Part shown: piece after piece, positions 54,231-64,000 of the stretch
Layout: every line of letters starts with the position of its first letter
Numbering within the stretch: the first letter of the stretch is position 1
Assembly: GCA_036345935.2 (NCBI GenBank)
Contig: JADWOT020000005.1
Location: forward strand, 186,001 to 250,000
Source of the DNA: Taenia hydatigena
Lineage: Eukaryota; Platyhelminthes; Cestoda; Cyclophyllidea; Taeniidae
Direction of reading: 5' to 3'
Length of the DNA: 64,000 nucleotides
Translations under genes and position numbers: made by a program
Notes under the pieces: generated by a model
What the model saw: the letters and a program-made list of their open reading frames with translations, nothing else
Databases searched by the model: none
What the model was told of the DNA's origin: nothing

Positions 54231-54335
54231 AGAAGTGATACGAATACACGTGTTCTTGCAATGCCTCTAGCGTCAAAATTTCGGCGTAGCAATCTGCGCA
54301 GTAAATGTGCGTTTCAAAATTCTCCATCCTCATGA
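54231..54335 (-). CDS. Candidate internal exon, single C2H2 zinc finger
   Basis: On the minus strand the segment follows a 3' splice site (TTATTTTTCCGAACTGCAG) and can end at a GTAGGT donor. It is 105 nt with phase-1 junctions, exactly as the exon at 44869-44973. Codons 12, 15, 28 and 33 are Cys, Cys, His, His, preceded by Tyr11 and with Leu25 in the hydrophobic position. Against the other exon, 15 of 34 residues are identical (including Y-C-x2-C-Y-A-E, L-x-E-H and H-F) and about 66 of 105 bases. Symmetric phase-1 exons can be duplicated or skipped without shifting frame. Opposite strands mean the two are either exons of different genes or one is an inverted copy. An alternative donor further on (CAG|GTGTGT) would lengthen it. 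Gene family unknown. Confidence 0.6.
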
Positions 54336-54887
54336 CTGCAGTTCGGAAAAATAAGTTATATGTTTTAGGGGAATTTGTATAGACGCGAATGCCTTGGTTG
54401 AGGAGCAGACCACACTGGATTTAATCAGGGGTCAATGAACCCAAACTCACAGATATGCGTTCTGATGAATTGGCGGGGCAACAACTCAAAGTTTACGAAT
54501 GGAATGTGGCATGCATAGCATGTACTGTGATCTTAAGCAATGTTCGAGGTTCAAGAGAATGTAATTGTGTTAGTTTTGATAAGTTTGCTTGTCAAGTGAA
54601 AGATTGGGGGGTACGTTTTGCAGGTTTTACCTTTCTGATGTAGTAAGAACATTTGGAGGGAGTCCGAACGCCTCGAACAATTCAGACAATCGAAAGCGGT
54701 TTTTACTAAAACGCAACAAGCACATGCTGGGATCCGCCGAAGTTGATCACTTGTGCCACAAGGCTAAATCATTTGCATTATAACAGGCATTGTTGCACTC
54801 CACACAATTCCATTATTTACGAGCTGCTCCAAACTCTGCATTAACACATATGTCTCCGCCTATAAACATGCTTTCACTTATGTATGC
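54336..54887. other. No recognisable feature
   Basis: Upstream of the minus-strand exon; it would be intron if that exon is real. Short ORFs only. Confidence 0.4.
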
Positions 54888-54921
54888 ATTTATGTGCACA
54901 ATAATGTATGTGCACATAAAT
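54888..54921. repeat. Perfect 13-base inverted repeat
   Basis: ATTTATGTGCACA at 54888-54900 is the exact reverse complement of 54909-54921, with an 8-base spacer. Each arm contains the palindrome GTGCAC. It could form a hairpin in RNA or a cruciform in DNA; no tRNA or terminator context is evident. Confidence 0.8.
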
Positions 54922-55697
54922 CTCATCTTAAAATTAGAATCTATCTGCCTTGGTGCACGTATTCCAAAAGTGCAAATCATGGAATGATGCTTGTAAATGG
55001 TGCTGAGCACAGCTTTTATGTGTAGGCACGCATTATGGCCAAGTGAAAGGCGAGTTGCGCGACCTCCTGCAAAAAAGCTTGCAGCGAATAAAATGAGCAG
55101 ACAGAGGGACCTCCTAGATTAACCCTCAACTAGAAATGTGATTATAACGCAGAGCAGTAGTCGTCGTGTGTTTGGCCAAAAAATATGAGCAACACTGGCT
55201 CCTGGTTAAAATCCACTGCGATTAGGTTACTTCCTCGTTAGGTGTCCCAAGTGATAAGCCCCTAGTTAAACTTAGTTCTTCATCGTAAAGAATGAGAAAA
55301 CGCTTGTCAAAGAATACGCCCTAATGTACCGGGTATTTCGAAGGGCTTTATTTTGATATATTCAAAACCATACCCCATCAATATTTGAGAGCAATCATAA
55401 TAAAACTGTTCCGCAGAACTATATAAAGTGGAAGGTGAGCAAGTAACCCAAACGATGAAAGCCGAATTGTGTGAACTCATGTGACAGAGCTTCCAGTAAG
55501 ATTCGGTGAGTACTCAGTTGGGCGCTCTGTATCGTTCCTTAATTTTGCGTGTGATTGAAGCGCAGAAGAGCAACAGTCGCGTATTAGGAAGATTTTAGGT
55601 TCGTGCAGGTATGATTTATTGAAAACACCCCTCATTCTCTGCTTCCGTGTTATGTTTTTAGAATAATGAGCTGTATTTTTCTAGGAATAAATAGATT
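54922..55697. other. No recognisable feature
   Basis: AT-rich DNA downstream of the tRNA-Arg gene as read on the minus strand. The first TTTT run after the tRNA 3' end is about 83 bases away. Confidence 0.5.
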
Positions 55698-55770
55698 CAT
55701 CCTGAGCGGGACTCGAACCCGCAATCTTCGGCTCCGGAAACCGACGCCTTATCCATTAAGCCACCAGGAC
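55698..55770 (-). tRNA. tRNA-Arg (anticodon CCG)
   Basis: A 73-nt cloverleaf folds fully. The acceptor GTCCTGG pairs with TCAGGAT (7 bp, two G-U) and the discriminator is G. The D stem is GCTT/AGGC with GG in the loop. The anticodon stem TCGGT/GCCGA encloses TTCCGGA, giving anticodon CCG. The T stem GCGGG/CCCGC is perfect around TTCGAGT. Internal A-box (TGGCTTAATGG) and B-box (GGTTCGAGTCC) promoters match the eukaryotic arginine tRNA consensus. No CCA is encoded and there is no intron. It would read CGG codons. One doubt is the lack of a TTTT pol III terminator close to the 3' end, so it could be a recently dispersed copy or a SINE head rather than an active gene. Confidence 0.85.
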
Positions 55771-58700
55771 TCGTTTTTCTCTAAAGGAGTGAACTATACA
55801 TTTGTGAGATTGCACTAACTGATTAATTAAATCCAATCGCTAAGTCCACTCAGTAGATCCACCTCGACGGAAAGATGTGTTCGATTTCAGATGCATCAAT
55901 ATGAACACGTTTCGTCTCGGGTGCCATGGAACAGTGTTCACCGTACAGTTGTCCATTTCATAACTTACCTCAGCATTTTGGCATAACAGGCAAAACTTGT
56001 AGATATTCTATTCTTATCTCTCTTAACGTTTTCAATGCCCTACCTTAGAGTTACTTAAACTCAGAATAATGAGACGGATTTGCACGATATACAGCTTCTG
56101 GCAATATTTGGGCACGCCGATTGTAGGACTGGATGCATAAAGAGTGGAATGACAGCCCATGCAGCTAGACTTCGCAGCTTGCCATTTTCGGGACTCGTAA
56201 AGTTGAATCTATGGAACATTGCGCTTTAAGGGCATTGTGAGCTTAAGCAAAAATAGACGGAAGTGAGAGCCTTTAAACAATCAAACACGAGATAGATGAG
56301 GAGATAAGGATGTTTACTGTGATGTTGTTCATTATTGCTGCACACTGACGGAGAGCACTATGCAAGAAAACCATCTTAAATCCACTTTAACTTCCTCTAG
56401 TACAGGTCAAGAATTAAACCATGCATTCTTATCTCCCCGCGTGGCACTAGTAAGAAAGCCAAACGTCAGTCCATTTGAGTTTGGATTTTGAAATAGCTGA
56501 TTGGGCAGGCTTAGGGAAGCCATAGCTTTGAGTGGCACCCAAAACGTGTGAATAAACTTAGTATCATGCCAAAAGCTAAAAGAAGCCGAAATAGCCGTGG
56601 CTCCATTCAGATGCATCCTAAGCCGAGGAATGTGAGTAAGAGGATTTTCATTAAAACAGTTTATTGCATTTTGGTTTAGGTATTATTTATTTTACTTAAG
56701 CACTCATCATTTAACTTCACAAAAACTAACGTCGAACAAAAGTACACTTTAAAGCGATCTTAATACGACCACCGAATACCTCAAACAAGTTAACTAACTT
56801 TATTGAGTAGAGCTAATGAAACACTTTGCGAATGGTAAAAAAGTGCGAATACTTTGGGATTAACGACAAACTTATCAGTGGGATAATCAAGTGTATAATT
56901 GAGGTGACAGATGTTTCTTTGAGACGAGAATAAACTGATCTTGTTGGCCTAGCTGTTCAAACCGCACATACGTTTTAAGCCGAAAGTCGAATAACCGAAT
57001 AACAAATGATCAGACGCGTTAAGTTAACAATTAATCAGCTAGCCGAACACAAGACCCTTTACGTAGCTCGTGCTGTTTAGTAATCCTTTGCCCAAGGAGT
57101 TCTGCAAAGTAGACCTCAATGCCCAAACGTATAATAGTAAGACATTGGGTAAGGCACCTTGCAGTGCCACAGGTAGCCTTAGCTTAGTTCACCGCACTGA
57201 ATCTCGACATAAAGTAGCTCCACAAAGGAAAGAAGAGAAAATCCGCCCTTATTGTTCATTTGACCGCCCTTTTATTAGTAAATAACAAGCAAGCCGCTGT
57301 TTTACCACCTAATATCTTAACCACATGCGTTATACTTGCCGGGACACGCCGTCACATATAAAAATGGATCTGTCTGTCGGTATTAATCCCCCTTCCCGAT
57401 CACCACTATTACCACCAAGACCAGCAGCAACGTCACGTCTGCCATTACGGCCCTCAGATGCGCAATTTTCTCCACCAGCAACCAATCTGCTACCCACATA
57501 ATCGATCACCAACTCATGCATCTAATCGCCTGGTATTCTGCCCATCGCTGCTGACGACGTACTGCACAAGAGTGAAAACTAAAGTAAGTCAAACATGGAA
57601 GAAAAGAGTTGTGGAGAGCAAAAGAGAAGTGAACAATGAGGTGGCAATTGAAGCAGGCTGTCTAGCAACAGCCTTTCCATTTAGAACCTACAGAAAACTT
57701 TGAACTTCTCTCTACTCCCCTATCCTGCCCCTCTACACCGAATTGTAGACAAAGATGAAAGCAATGCATAATGTAGTGCTGCAGCGTTCTTACAGTATCC
57801 ACCACAATCTCTGCATCCGTCTATCATCCAGCTACAAATCTCTTCAGCCACCGAGGGCTCGAGCGGCAAGATTATGCCCTTGGCAGTGGCGCACATGGGC
57901 TTTGCGCAATCATGCACCGTGACTTTCTCCAATGAGACATAAGGCACACGACGAATATCCTTTTAGACGAGTTGATCTATCCCGAACATATGTTAGCAAT
58001 ACAGAAGTATCAGCTTGTGATGACAGCGTGTACGGCTTCAAAGTAGGGGCATGTAATCATGCACGGCTTGCCTCGAGAGGTCAAAAATGCGGTCAATCGA
58101 TTGCTTACCTTAAAGTCTACACACCTACTATAAGGAACCTGAATCGTCTGTGAGATAGCACATTCATAAAATGGAGAAGTTCCACATCAAAATGGCACAA
58201 GTTGACTAGGATGACGTTACCATAGAATGAGTTCGATTAAGCTTACAATGGCGGACAAATGTTTTACAAGGCATTGCAAGACATGAATCTTTTAAAGCTT
58301 ACGGCGGCTATTCCGTAATTGGCAAAGTGTAAGTGAGAAGGAAAGGAGGAATAAGATATTGGTCTTGGGACTAGCCTTCATATTAATGTCAATCAACTGT
58401 AAATTTTTGTCGAGCATAGGCAAAGCATGAGTATTTTAAGGAAGGACAATAGAGAATGAAGAAAAAAGGGGGAAGTAATTGGTTCACGTTTTAGCAAACA
58501 CTTGTCCCCTGTTAAGGCGCAGATGACGAGCAAACGAAAGGGTTCACAGGGCAGGCAAATGGGTCTAATTCCCAAGTCGCATTCTTCTGACCGGCTGCTT
58601 TGAGACATTTATGGTGCCCGCGCGTCACCACTTTTATGATCATCTTGTCCGATGAATAAAAGGCCGATAAAATATGGTCGTGCGGATGGACAAAATTTTG

Positions 58701-60436
58701 CTGTCGTAAGCTTGTACGAAATGAAAAGAACGTTTCTTACCGCCTCTTCCTGCTTCTCTGATGGACTGTACATGCTTTCAGTGTTTGTATCTGGCGAGGT
58801 ATGCAAATAATGCCAGAGCATAAATAGCTCCAAAGCCTAATCAAAGTTGACTAAATTACTGGAAATAGTTTGGACATACACCACATCACTTTCTCTAAAC
58901 CTTATAAACGCTAACAACTTCAAGCTGTATCCCTGCTAAGTCAATGAGGATATCACACTTGTAAACAACTCTTATTTTACTTTAGGAGAATCAGCCAAAC
59001 ATGTAGTCGCGATTAAACTAGTCTTGAAACACGCGACTTATGCAAGGTCGTTAGAAGGATTAATGCGTTGCTCAGCAATTTAAAAATTAAACAACTGGGC
59101 TGCCATTTAAAAATAAATCGACACACAGGTAAAAATTTTCAAACACGACAAATGGCTTAAAAAGGCTCGATTTGGTGGCGGTATATGGACACGGATAAAA
59201 ATGACAAGAGGGGCTAATTTTTTGGTTATTTGCTATTGTGGTGTAGGCGAGGCAATTATTTGAGCGACAAACATCACTAGCAGCACCTTTTCAATAACAC
59301 AAAAATGTCCCGTCTGCTTACAATCTTTTGGCAACTCTATGTGTGTTTTGATTCTGCATTTGAATCCATTTGCACCCAAACGTCCTCAACATTGTGGAGG
59401 TCGTACCTGAGTAAGCAGTCGCAAAAACGGGTGAATAGCTAAATGACTTGTCAGACTTTGTGGTTTGGCCTTCAATTTCTCGTCAGCTAAAATGTTTTTA
59501 TTAAACGATTTTGTGGAACTAAGGGTAATTTCAGATACCTCTTCCTCAGCATGGCGGTTACATACTAGCGAGTCGATTTCGCTTTAAAGTATGTCCCTCA
59601 AAAGCGTAATATACACCTGCTCGAATCTTACAGCATCGCCAATTGCGAAGAATATTATAAATTTACCTATTTTACCAAGGCATAATCGCATTATACAAAC
59701 ATGAAATTTTGTAATTTGCCAGATTATTCGAGCTTGCATCTGATGGCCTAATAAAGAAATTACGCCATGTGGTGATTCTTTATCGTGTGTTTGGCTTGTT
59801 GTCACTACAGTGAGTTGATAATGAGCTCTGCATTTTACCAATGGCTGCCTCTCTACAACACGTTGTAGATGTTTGCAGTAGCGCAGTTTTTTGTGACACG
59901 TTAACAGATAAATATTAGGAGAAGTCGGACAAGCCAAAATATCTGCCATCGAAACTCAAAAACGTTCAAAACGTTTAAAATGGTAAAACGTTACCTTGAC
60001 ACACAAAATTTTGTTCTATTGAGTTGATTACAACTATATTATAAGTATTTGTCCATTTGCAGCAGTGCTCCTTAGAGAGCGGGTGCAAATTTCGATTATT
60101 AACTAACCAATATTAAGCTAGGAGGAAGGAAGAAAGCTAATTAACTTCAAAGGCTCAAAGTTCATTAAATTCATTTTTGTCTGCTAAAGGTCTTCTGTTC
60201 CTAAACTTTGTTTTTAAATACTCCTTTTGTCCAAAGAAGTGACTCCACCCCAACCTGTAGACATTAGCTGATGAGAAATTTAAGTTTCCCCATCTCCTTT
60301 ATAGCGATTCGTGCAGTCTATGTGCTGTAAATAAAAGCCAATCTAAATTATTTGCCAAGTTAAGCCAAATTTAGCAGCTAATGACAATTATTAGACTGCC
60401 TTTATTATGATATCATCACTGCCTTCGTTCCGCCAG
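55771..60436. other. No confidently supported gene
   Basis: Slightly more G+C-rich near 57340-58150, where a minus-strand stretch (57794-57926) has plausible splice sites and is cysteine-rich (see findings). A 121-codon minus frame at 59584-59949 is within chance expectation and has no recognised domain. No repeats or further tRNAs seen. Confidence 0.4.
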
Positions 60437-60727
60437 AATGACTGCTGCTTGGGCATTCGCTATATGGCAAGGTCATCACCAGACGGCCTGCATTCAAGGA
60501 CCGATCCATGCAGCTGAAAAATTGACCTCACCCTTGGGCTTAACAAGTGCATTGGAAGAAAATTGGGAAGCTGAGATTTGCCATTGGACGGAGAACCAAG
60601 CCGATCAAGCCTTAGTAGTCTGCATCAATACGATTCGACCCTTTGCAGTTCAGTCCCTGTTTCGAAGTGGTCCATCGACAGAACTCTCGACAATTGAGTC
60701 ATTGGGGCAGAGGAGATTTCCAGCAGG
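60437..60727 (+). CDS. Candidate 291-nt internal exon, unknown protein
   Basis: The segment starts after a good 3' splice site (CACTGCCTTCGTTCCGCCAG) and ends at a strong donor (CAGG|GTAAGC). Both junctions are phase 2, so the exon is exactly 97 codons and symmetric. The frame is open throughout, and composition is close to 50% G+C against AT-rich flanks, as expected of coding sequence. The peptide holds acidic and tryptophan residues mid-exon (ALEENWEAEICHW) and a serine/threonine-rich end, with no motif I recognise. Alternatively it is a chance frame in a G+C-rich patch: without the donor it would stop immediately at TAA. No partner exon was found. Confidence 0.4.
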
Positions 60728-61813
60728 GTAAGCAGAGCCTATCGTTGCAAAACATGGCATAATACAATAAAAACTGCTGTAGAGCAAATTTAGACGGCAA
60801 ACGTATGCGCCATGCTACCGGCGTGAGTTTTTCATGCCTTCTATTGGTTGGTGTCACCAATTTCAGTCAGACTAACTCGCCACTTGATGAGCTCGGGTAC
60901 TTAATCGATTTTACAATGTCGCCCTTACATTATATTTCAGCGACTCTCCTGCATTATATACAAATAAACAAGCAAGCATTCAACGTGTGTGTAGTCTGCT
61001 TGCACAAGCGGATGTTGCTGTGCTGAAAGAGGTATGAATTGCATTACTAGTTGAGTCATATTTGTAGAGAATAGGTAGAGGCATTACGACTATGAATGCA
61101 CTGCCCATCTGGTAGATCCTTCGCACTTCCGCAAGGGAGATTCACAAACCAACTTGCGACCCCTGACACCTGCCAGTTTTTAATTATTGAGGTCCTTATT
61201 GACTTATGGAAGAATAAGTCAAATTGGGTCGTTGACCTATGGCCACTACCATTCTCGACCTCGCATTTCATCTGCAAATGCGTTGTTATCGTGTCTACAT
61301 TTGCAATCAAAATCCCCGAGGAGCTGCTAACATGTACCCAGCTCATATCGAATCCACCCTAATCCATCCCGCGTAAATGCTTTGTAATGAGCTTCGACCT
61401 ATAGTTCACTGAGCGCACAGATAGAATACAAAAGAGCGATTGATCAATGGAACAATGGGAGATTGCAATCTAGGCGCCTCCATGGTTAGCTGTTAACGCT
61501 GGCGAACCATAATCATCCTGTTCGAGGTCACATCTCTGTAGACACCATTATGAGGGCGAAAAGGCAATGCACGCATGGTCAGCTTCATACCTTCTGTCAT
61601 TTGGCATGCCTTTATAGTTACATTCATTCGAATACGTATACAGCCTAAAGCCAGAGGAGTTGGTGAAGCGGCAACAGAAGTTTTGTCCTCTCACAGAATG
61701 AGAACGTTCGGGGAGCGATGAGTGTCGGGTTGGATACAATCGCGTCACTTATTGCTGGAATATCACAGATGTCATTGACAGAAAGGTAGTTGGATTAGTG
61801 GTCGCTAACAGAG
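60728..61813. other. No recognisable feature
   Basis: Two short plus frames at 60805-61026 and 61096-61362, the second mirrored by a 96-codon minus frame, show no family signature. Confidence 0.45.
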
Positions 61814-61886
61814 CACTAGTGGCGGGACTCGAGCGCACATTCTTCCGCTTAGAAGGCAGACGCCCTGTCCATTAGACCACACCAGT
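61814..61886 (-). tRNA. tRNA-Arg (anticodon TCT), possibly decayed
   Basis: A 73-nt cloverleaf: acceptor ACTGGTG/CACTAGT pairs over 7 bp with one G-U. The D stem GTCT/GGGC pairs with two wobbles. The anticodon stem TCTGC/GCGGA encloses CTTCTAA, giving anticodon TCT (reads AGA). The T stem GTGCG/CCCGC has one C-C mismatch and the T loop starts CTCGAGT instead of TTCGA. The A-box (TGGTCTAATGG) is good and the B-box is degraded. No CCA is encoded and no TTTT terminator follows. The loss of the invariant first T of the T loop suggests a pseudogene or the head of a tRNA-derived repeat. Confidence 0.6.
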
Positions 61887-61993
61887 TTCGCAAGTAGATC
61901 TTCTTGTTAGCATCTTCCGACAACTGCGTTTTGATCTAGTCTCTCTGTCTCGAGTTCACAACTCACTATCGCGTCAGCTTAATTCTCCCAAGT

Positions 61994-62029
61994 ACCGGTT
62001 CCGCCACTCCTCCGCATCTCCACTCGGTC
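61994..62029 (-). repeat. Long-range inverted repeat, right copy
   Basis: The reverse complement of this 36-base segment matches 5554-5589 at 33 of 36 positions. It lies about 110 bases upstream (minus-strand sense) of the tRNA-Arg(TCT)-like sequence. The flanks are CCACTC/CCGCATC-rich. Confidence 0.7.
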
Positions 62030-62456
62030 TTTCCAACTATAGTTAACACCACTCTCGCCCAAAATTCTACCACCCGATCAATACCACTTAACAAATTGCA
62101 ACTCATATTCTGTGCAAGTCATCGCGTCACTTTCGTAATTAAACCATTTGTTTTGTTTCTTTTGTTGATTTTTCCGATATTTTCAATCGTTCCATTAATA
62201 TACATGCTTGACGAAATGCAATGCTTCAAAGCAAAGTTTGATTTGCGGTTGATCTTTGCCTCTATAGCTTGTTTCGTGCTGACAATGAAGTTTTTTTCTC
62301 CTTCGAGAAATTGCTGCGTCTATTTCGATGCACCAGCGTAGCCGATGTTCTGAAGCTCTTAGTGATCGCAACTGTCATCGAGGGTTGCTGTACTTAAAAT
62401 TTTTATGCACAACATTCAAATAAGTCGACACAATATTTTTTTACCTTATTAATGCC
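62030..62456. other. No recognisable feature
   Basis: An 81-codon plus frame at 62096-62341 encodes hydrophobic runs but has no recognised domain. Confidence 0.4.
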
Positions 62457-62507
62457 GCATTGATACTCAGGGGGTCCCCCTTGCGATAGCCTTCCAGGTA
62501 TCAATGC
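62457..62507. repeat. Stem with 10-base arms and nested GC palindrome
   Basis: GCATTGATAC at 62457-62466 is the exact reverse complement of 62498-62507. The intervening 31 bases contain AGGGGGTCCCCCT (62469-62481), itself an odd palindrome. A transcript could fold as a two-tiered stem. No known RNA family recognised. Confidence 0.7.
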
Positions 62508-63442
62508 TCTCTACCTTTGAATAGGGTTAAATCCCATCCATGCTCGATCGTAGAAGTTTGCATATGCTACTGAACCTAAGCAGTGGGTGCGCATCTTTTT
62601 GACTTTAGTGTTTTCTAAATATAAGGCGCAAAATTGCTGCTTTTCGTATGCTACCAAGCCTAATTCAAGCGACTAGCAAAATTGGGTGTTAGATATTAGG
62701 GCGTAGGGCTTAGATAATAATTAGGATTCTAAAAAGTCGATGACAGGCTAAATTCTGAGGCTTGCCAGTTACACATACGGCCAGATAGCTGACATTGTTG
62801 ATCTTTATTGCGAGAATACTCTTCGTAATGATGGGTTCTTTAGGATGGGCGCTGCTTTTAGCATACTCTAGTTCGTCACAATTAAAGAAAGGACGAAATT
62901 CAGTTATTCATGACACAAATCAGCGTACTTTATTTCGGGTTAGCAACGGCTGTTTTATGTAATCCTAAGCTGCAGTGGTGGTATAAGCGACTAAACAAAG
63001 TATCGAAAGGAGTCGTTAAACAGCCGACCTTGTTTACCCACTCCACAACTATGTGTGCGGTCTAAACGGCCGACCTCTTGACGTCCCCTCGAGAGTTGAA
63101 CGCAAGTCTTAAGTTATAAAGTTCCCAATGCTAACCGCCATATACTGGTATTATCGCCGCTGTTGCCACCAAGGTAGATGTGATGACCCTCACCCCTCCT
63201 CATTGCTCATAATCGCCGGCTGGCACTTCTGCTTCGGGAGGCATCGACAGCAAACACAGCCACTACCACTACTGCAGGTGTCATTGGAAGTAGAAGTAGT
63301 TCGACTTACGGAAACATTAAAACTATTGCATTACCGGTGCAAAGTGTGGATCGACATGGGGAGGAGGTGTGCTGCTTAATTGCCGCAGCAGATGGTGACG
63401 TGGAGGAAGAAGAGGAGAAATGCGAAAATATACTTTTTGAAT
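62508..63442. other. Small local duplications, no gene
   Basis: Near 62563 and 62647 there are diverged copies of TATGCTAC-xxA-x-CCTAA, about 84 bases apart. TAAAC(A/G)GCCGACCT occurs at 63017-63030 and 63063-63076. From 63120 the DNA is richer in G+C, with CCAC runs near 63190 and 63260. The 83-codon frame at 63128 has no recognisable domain. Confidence 0.45.
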
Positions 63443-63515
63443 CCGCGGCTTAATGGATGGGGTGTCTGACTACAGGTCAAAAGATTTCAGACTAGAATCC
63501 TACCAAAGCCGTAAA
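63443..63515 (+). pseudogene. Decayed tRNA-Arg-like sequence
   Basis: GGCTTAATGGAT with GGGGTGTCTGAC matches the A-box and anticodon arm of eukaryotic tRNA-Arg (compare the intact gene at 55698-55770). AGATT and a B-box-like ACTAGAATCC follow at the right spacing. The anticodon loop (CTACAGG), anticodon stem and T stem are no longer consistent. Limits are approximate. Confidence 0.5.
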
Positions 63516-63664
63516 GATTCTTAATCCCCACCTCTGCTTGTAGTGGCATCATGCCCATCCAACAACGAATTGCATCAGGAAGGATGCACGTGCTACCTAC
63601 TTTGCCGCTAGACGGGAAAGGTCAGTAAATCGACTAAAAATTGGTTGGCGGAAAGTTGTCATGC

Positions 63665-63735
63665 CTGGTGAGAGGCTCGAATTCTCGACACCTACATTGT
63701 TAGGACGACGCCCTAGCCTACTGACCTACCCACCA
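63665..63735 (-). pseudogene. Decayed tRNA-like sequence (Ile/Val-like)
   Basis: On the minus strand TAGGTCAGTAGGCTAGGGCGTCGTCCTAACAA resembles the D arm and anticodon arm of eukaryotic tRNA-Ile/Val, with loop CTAACAA (anticodon AAC). A B-box-like GAATTCGAGCC follows. The ends pair as TGGTGGG/CTCACCA, but then the T stem does not fit; using GAGAA/CTCTC for the T stem breaks the acceptor. An indel has probably destroyed the cloverleaf. It may be the head of a tRNA-derived SINE. Confidence 0.5.
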
Positions 63736-64000
63736 TCATTGCCACCACCACCCGTTTTTGGGACGCGATGACCTTGTAGATTATATATTTGAGGATGCAG
63801 TGTTATAAGGTCGTTCGCGTTTGTGTCATTGCAAGCTTTAGGTGCGCCAACTATCAGGGTCGGTGCGAGTTACCAACATCCGTTTCACACTTACTTTCTT
63901 AATATTCACTTATTATGTCCCCATGCCCTTCTTCCCTTCATCAGAGTCACCTTAGCGATAAAAGCAATGTCTAACAAGGGACTGTCCTCTCTGGCCGGTG
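63736..64000. other. Window end, no gene
   Basis: A short CCACCACCACCC run at about 63742-63753, then unremarkable sequence to the window edge. Confidence 0.5.

Noticed and set aside
59584..59949. 121-codon ATG frame on the minus strand
   Set aside because: The length is within chance expectation for 64 kb of AT-rich DNA. There is no domain, no composition shift and no splice support.
1..64000. CRISPR arrays, bacterial operons, rRNA genes, transposase or reverse transcriptase ORFs
   Set aside because: I looked for regular spaced repeats, clustered long ORFs, conserved rRNA words and RT/DDE-type motifs and saw none.

Overview
This is a eukaryotic, almost certainly metazoan, window that is AT-rich (roughly 38-40% G+C by eye) and gene-poor. 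There are no operons, ribosome binding sites or long ORFs. The longest open frames (137 and 121 codons) are about what chance gives in 64 kb of this composition, so I treat almost all of them as noise. Coding sequence, where present, looks like short exons in very long introns or intergenic DNA. Short eukaryotic-type exons, tRNA genes without an encoded CCA, and diverged interspersed repeats fit an invertebrate such as a parasitic flatworm, but nothing here proves the taxon.

Layout: 0-5.6 kb holds two diverged copies of a CT-rich repeat (about 0.7-1.1 and 2.4-2.8 kb), a purine-rich tract (4.4-4.7 kb) and one end of a long-range inverted repeat (5.55 kb). 5.6-12.4 kb is featureless. 12.45-13.2 kb is a purine-rich tract with an internal tandem duplication. 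13.2-24.6 kb is blank apart from a palindrome (16.3 kb) and a tight cluster of CACCTG/CAGGTG E-boxes (19.88 kb). 24.66-24.97 kb is a G+C- and CpG-rich open stretch. 31.5-33.9 kb carries two copies of a two-block repeat in permuted order.

The best coding evidence is a pair of candidate exons at 44869-44973 (+) and 54231-54335 (-). Each is 105 nt, lies behind a strong CTGCAG 3' splice site, is read in the same phase and encodes one C2H2 zinc finger. They match at about 63% of bases and 15 of 34 residues, while the flanking intron-like sequence does not align. Two weaker finger-like fragments lie nearby on the minus strand (41.1 and 45.5 kb).

The last 10 kb is a little richer in G+C. It holds a well-formed tRNA-Arg(CCG), a nearly intact tRNA-Arg(TCT), two decayed tRNA-like sequences, a candidate 291-nt exon at 60437-60727, the second end of the inverted repeat (62.0 kb) and several small hairpins and duplications. 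I see no complete protein gene, rRNA, CRISPR array or recognisable transposase or reverse transcriptase.
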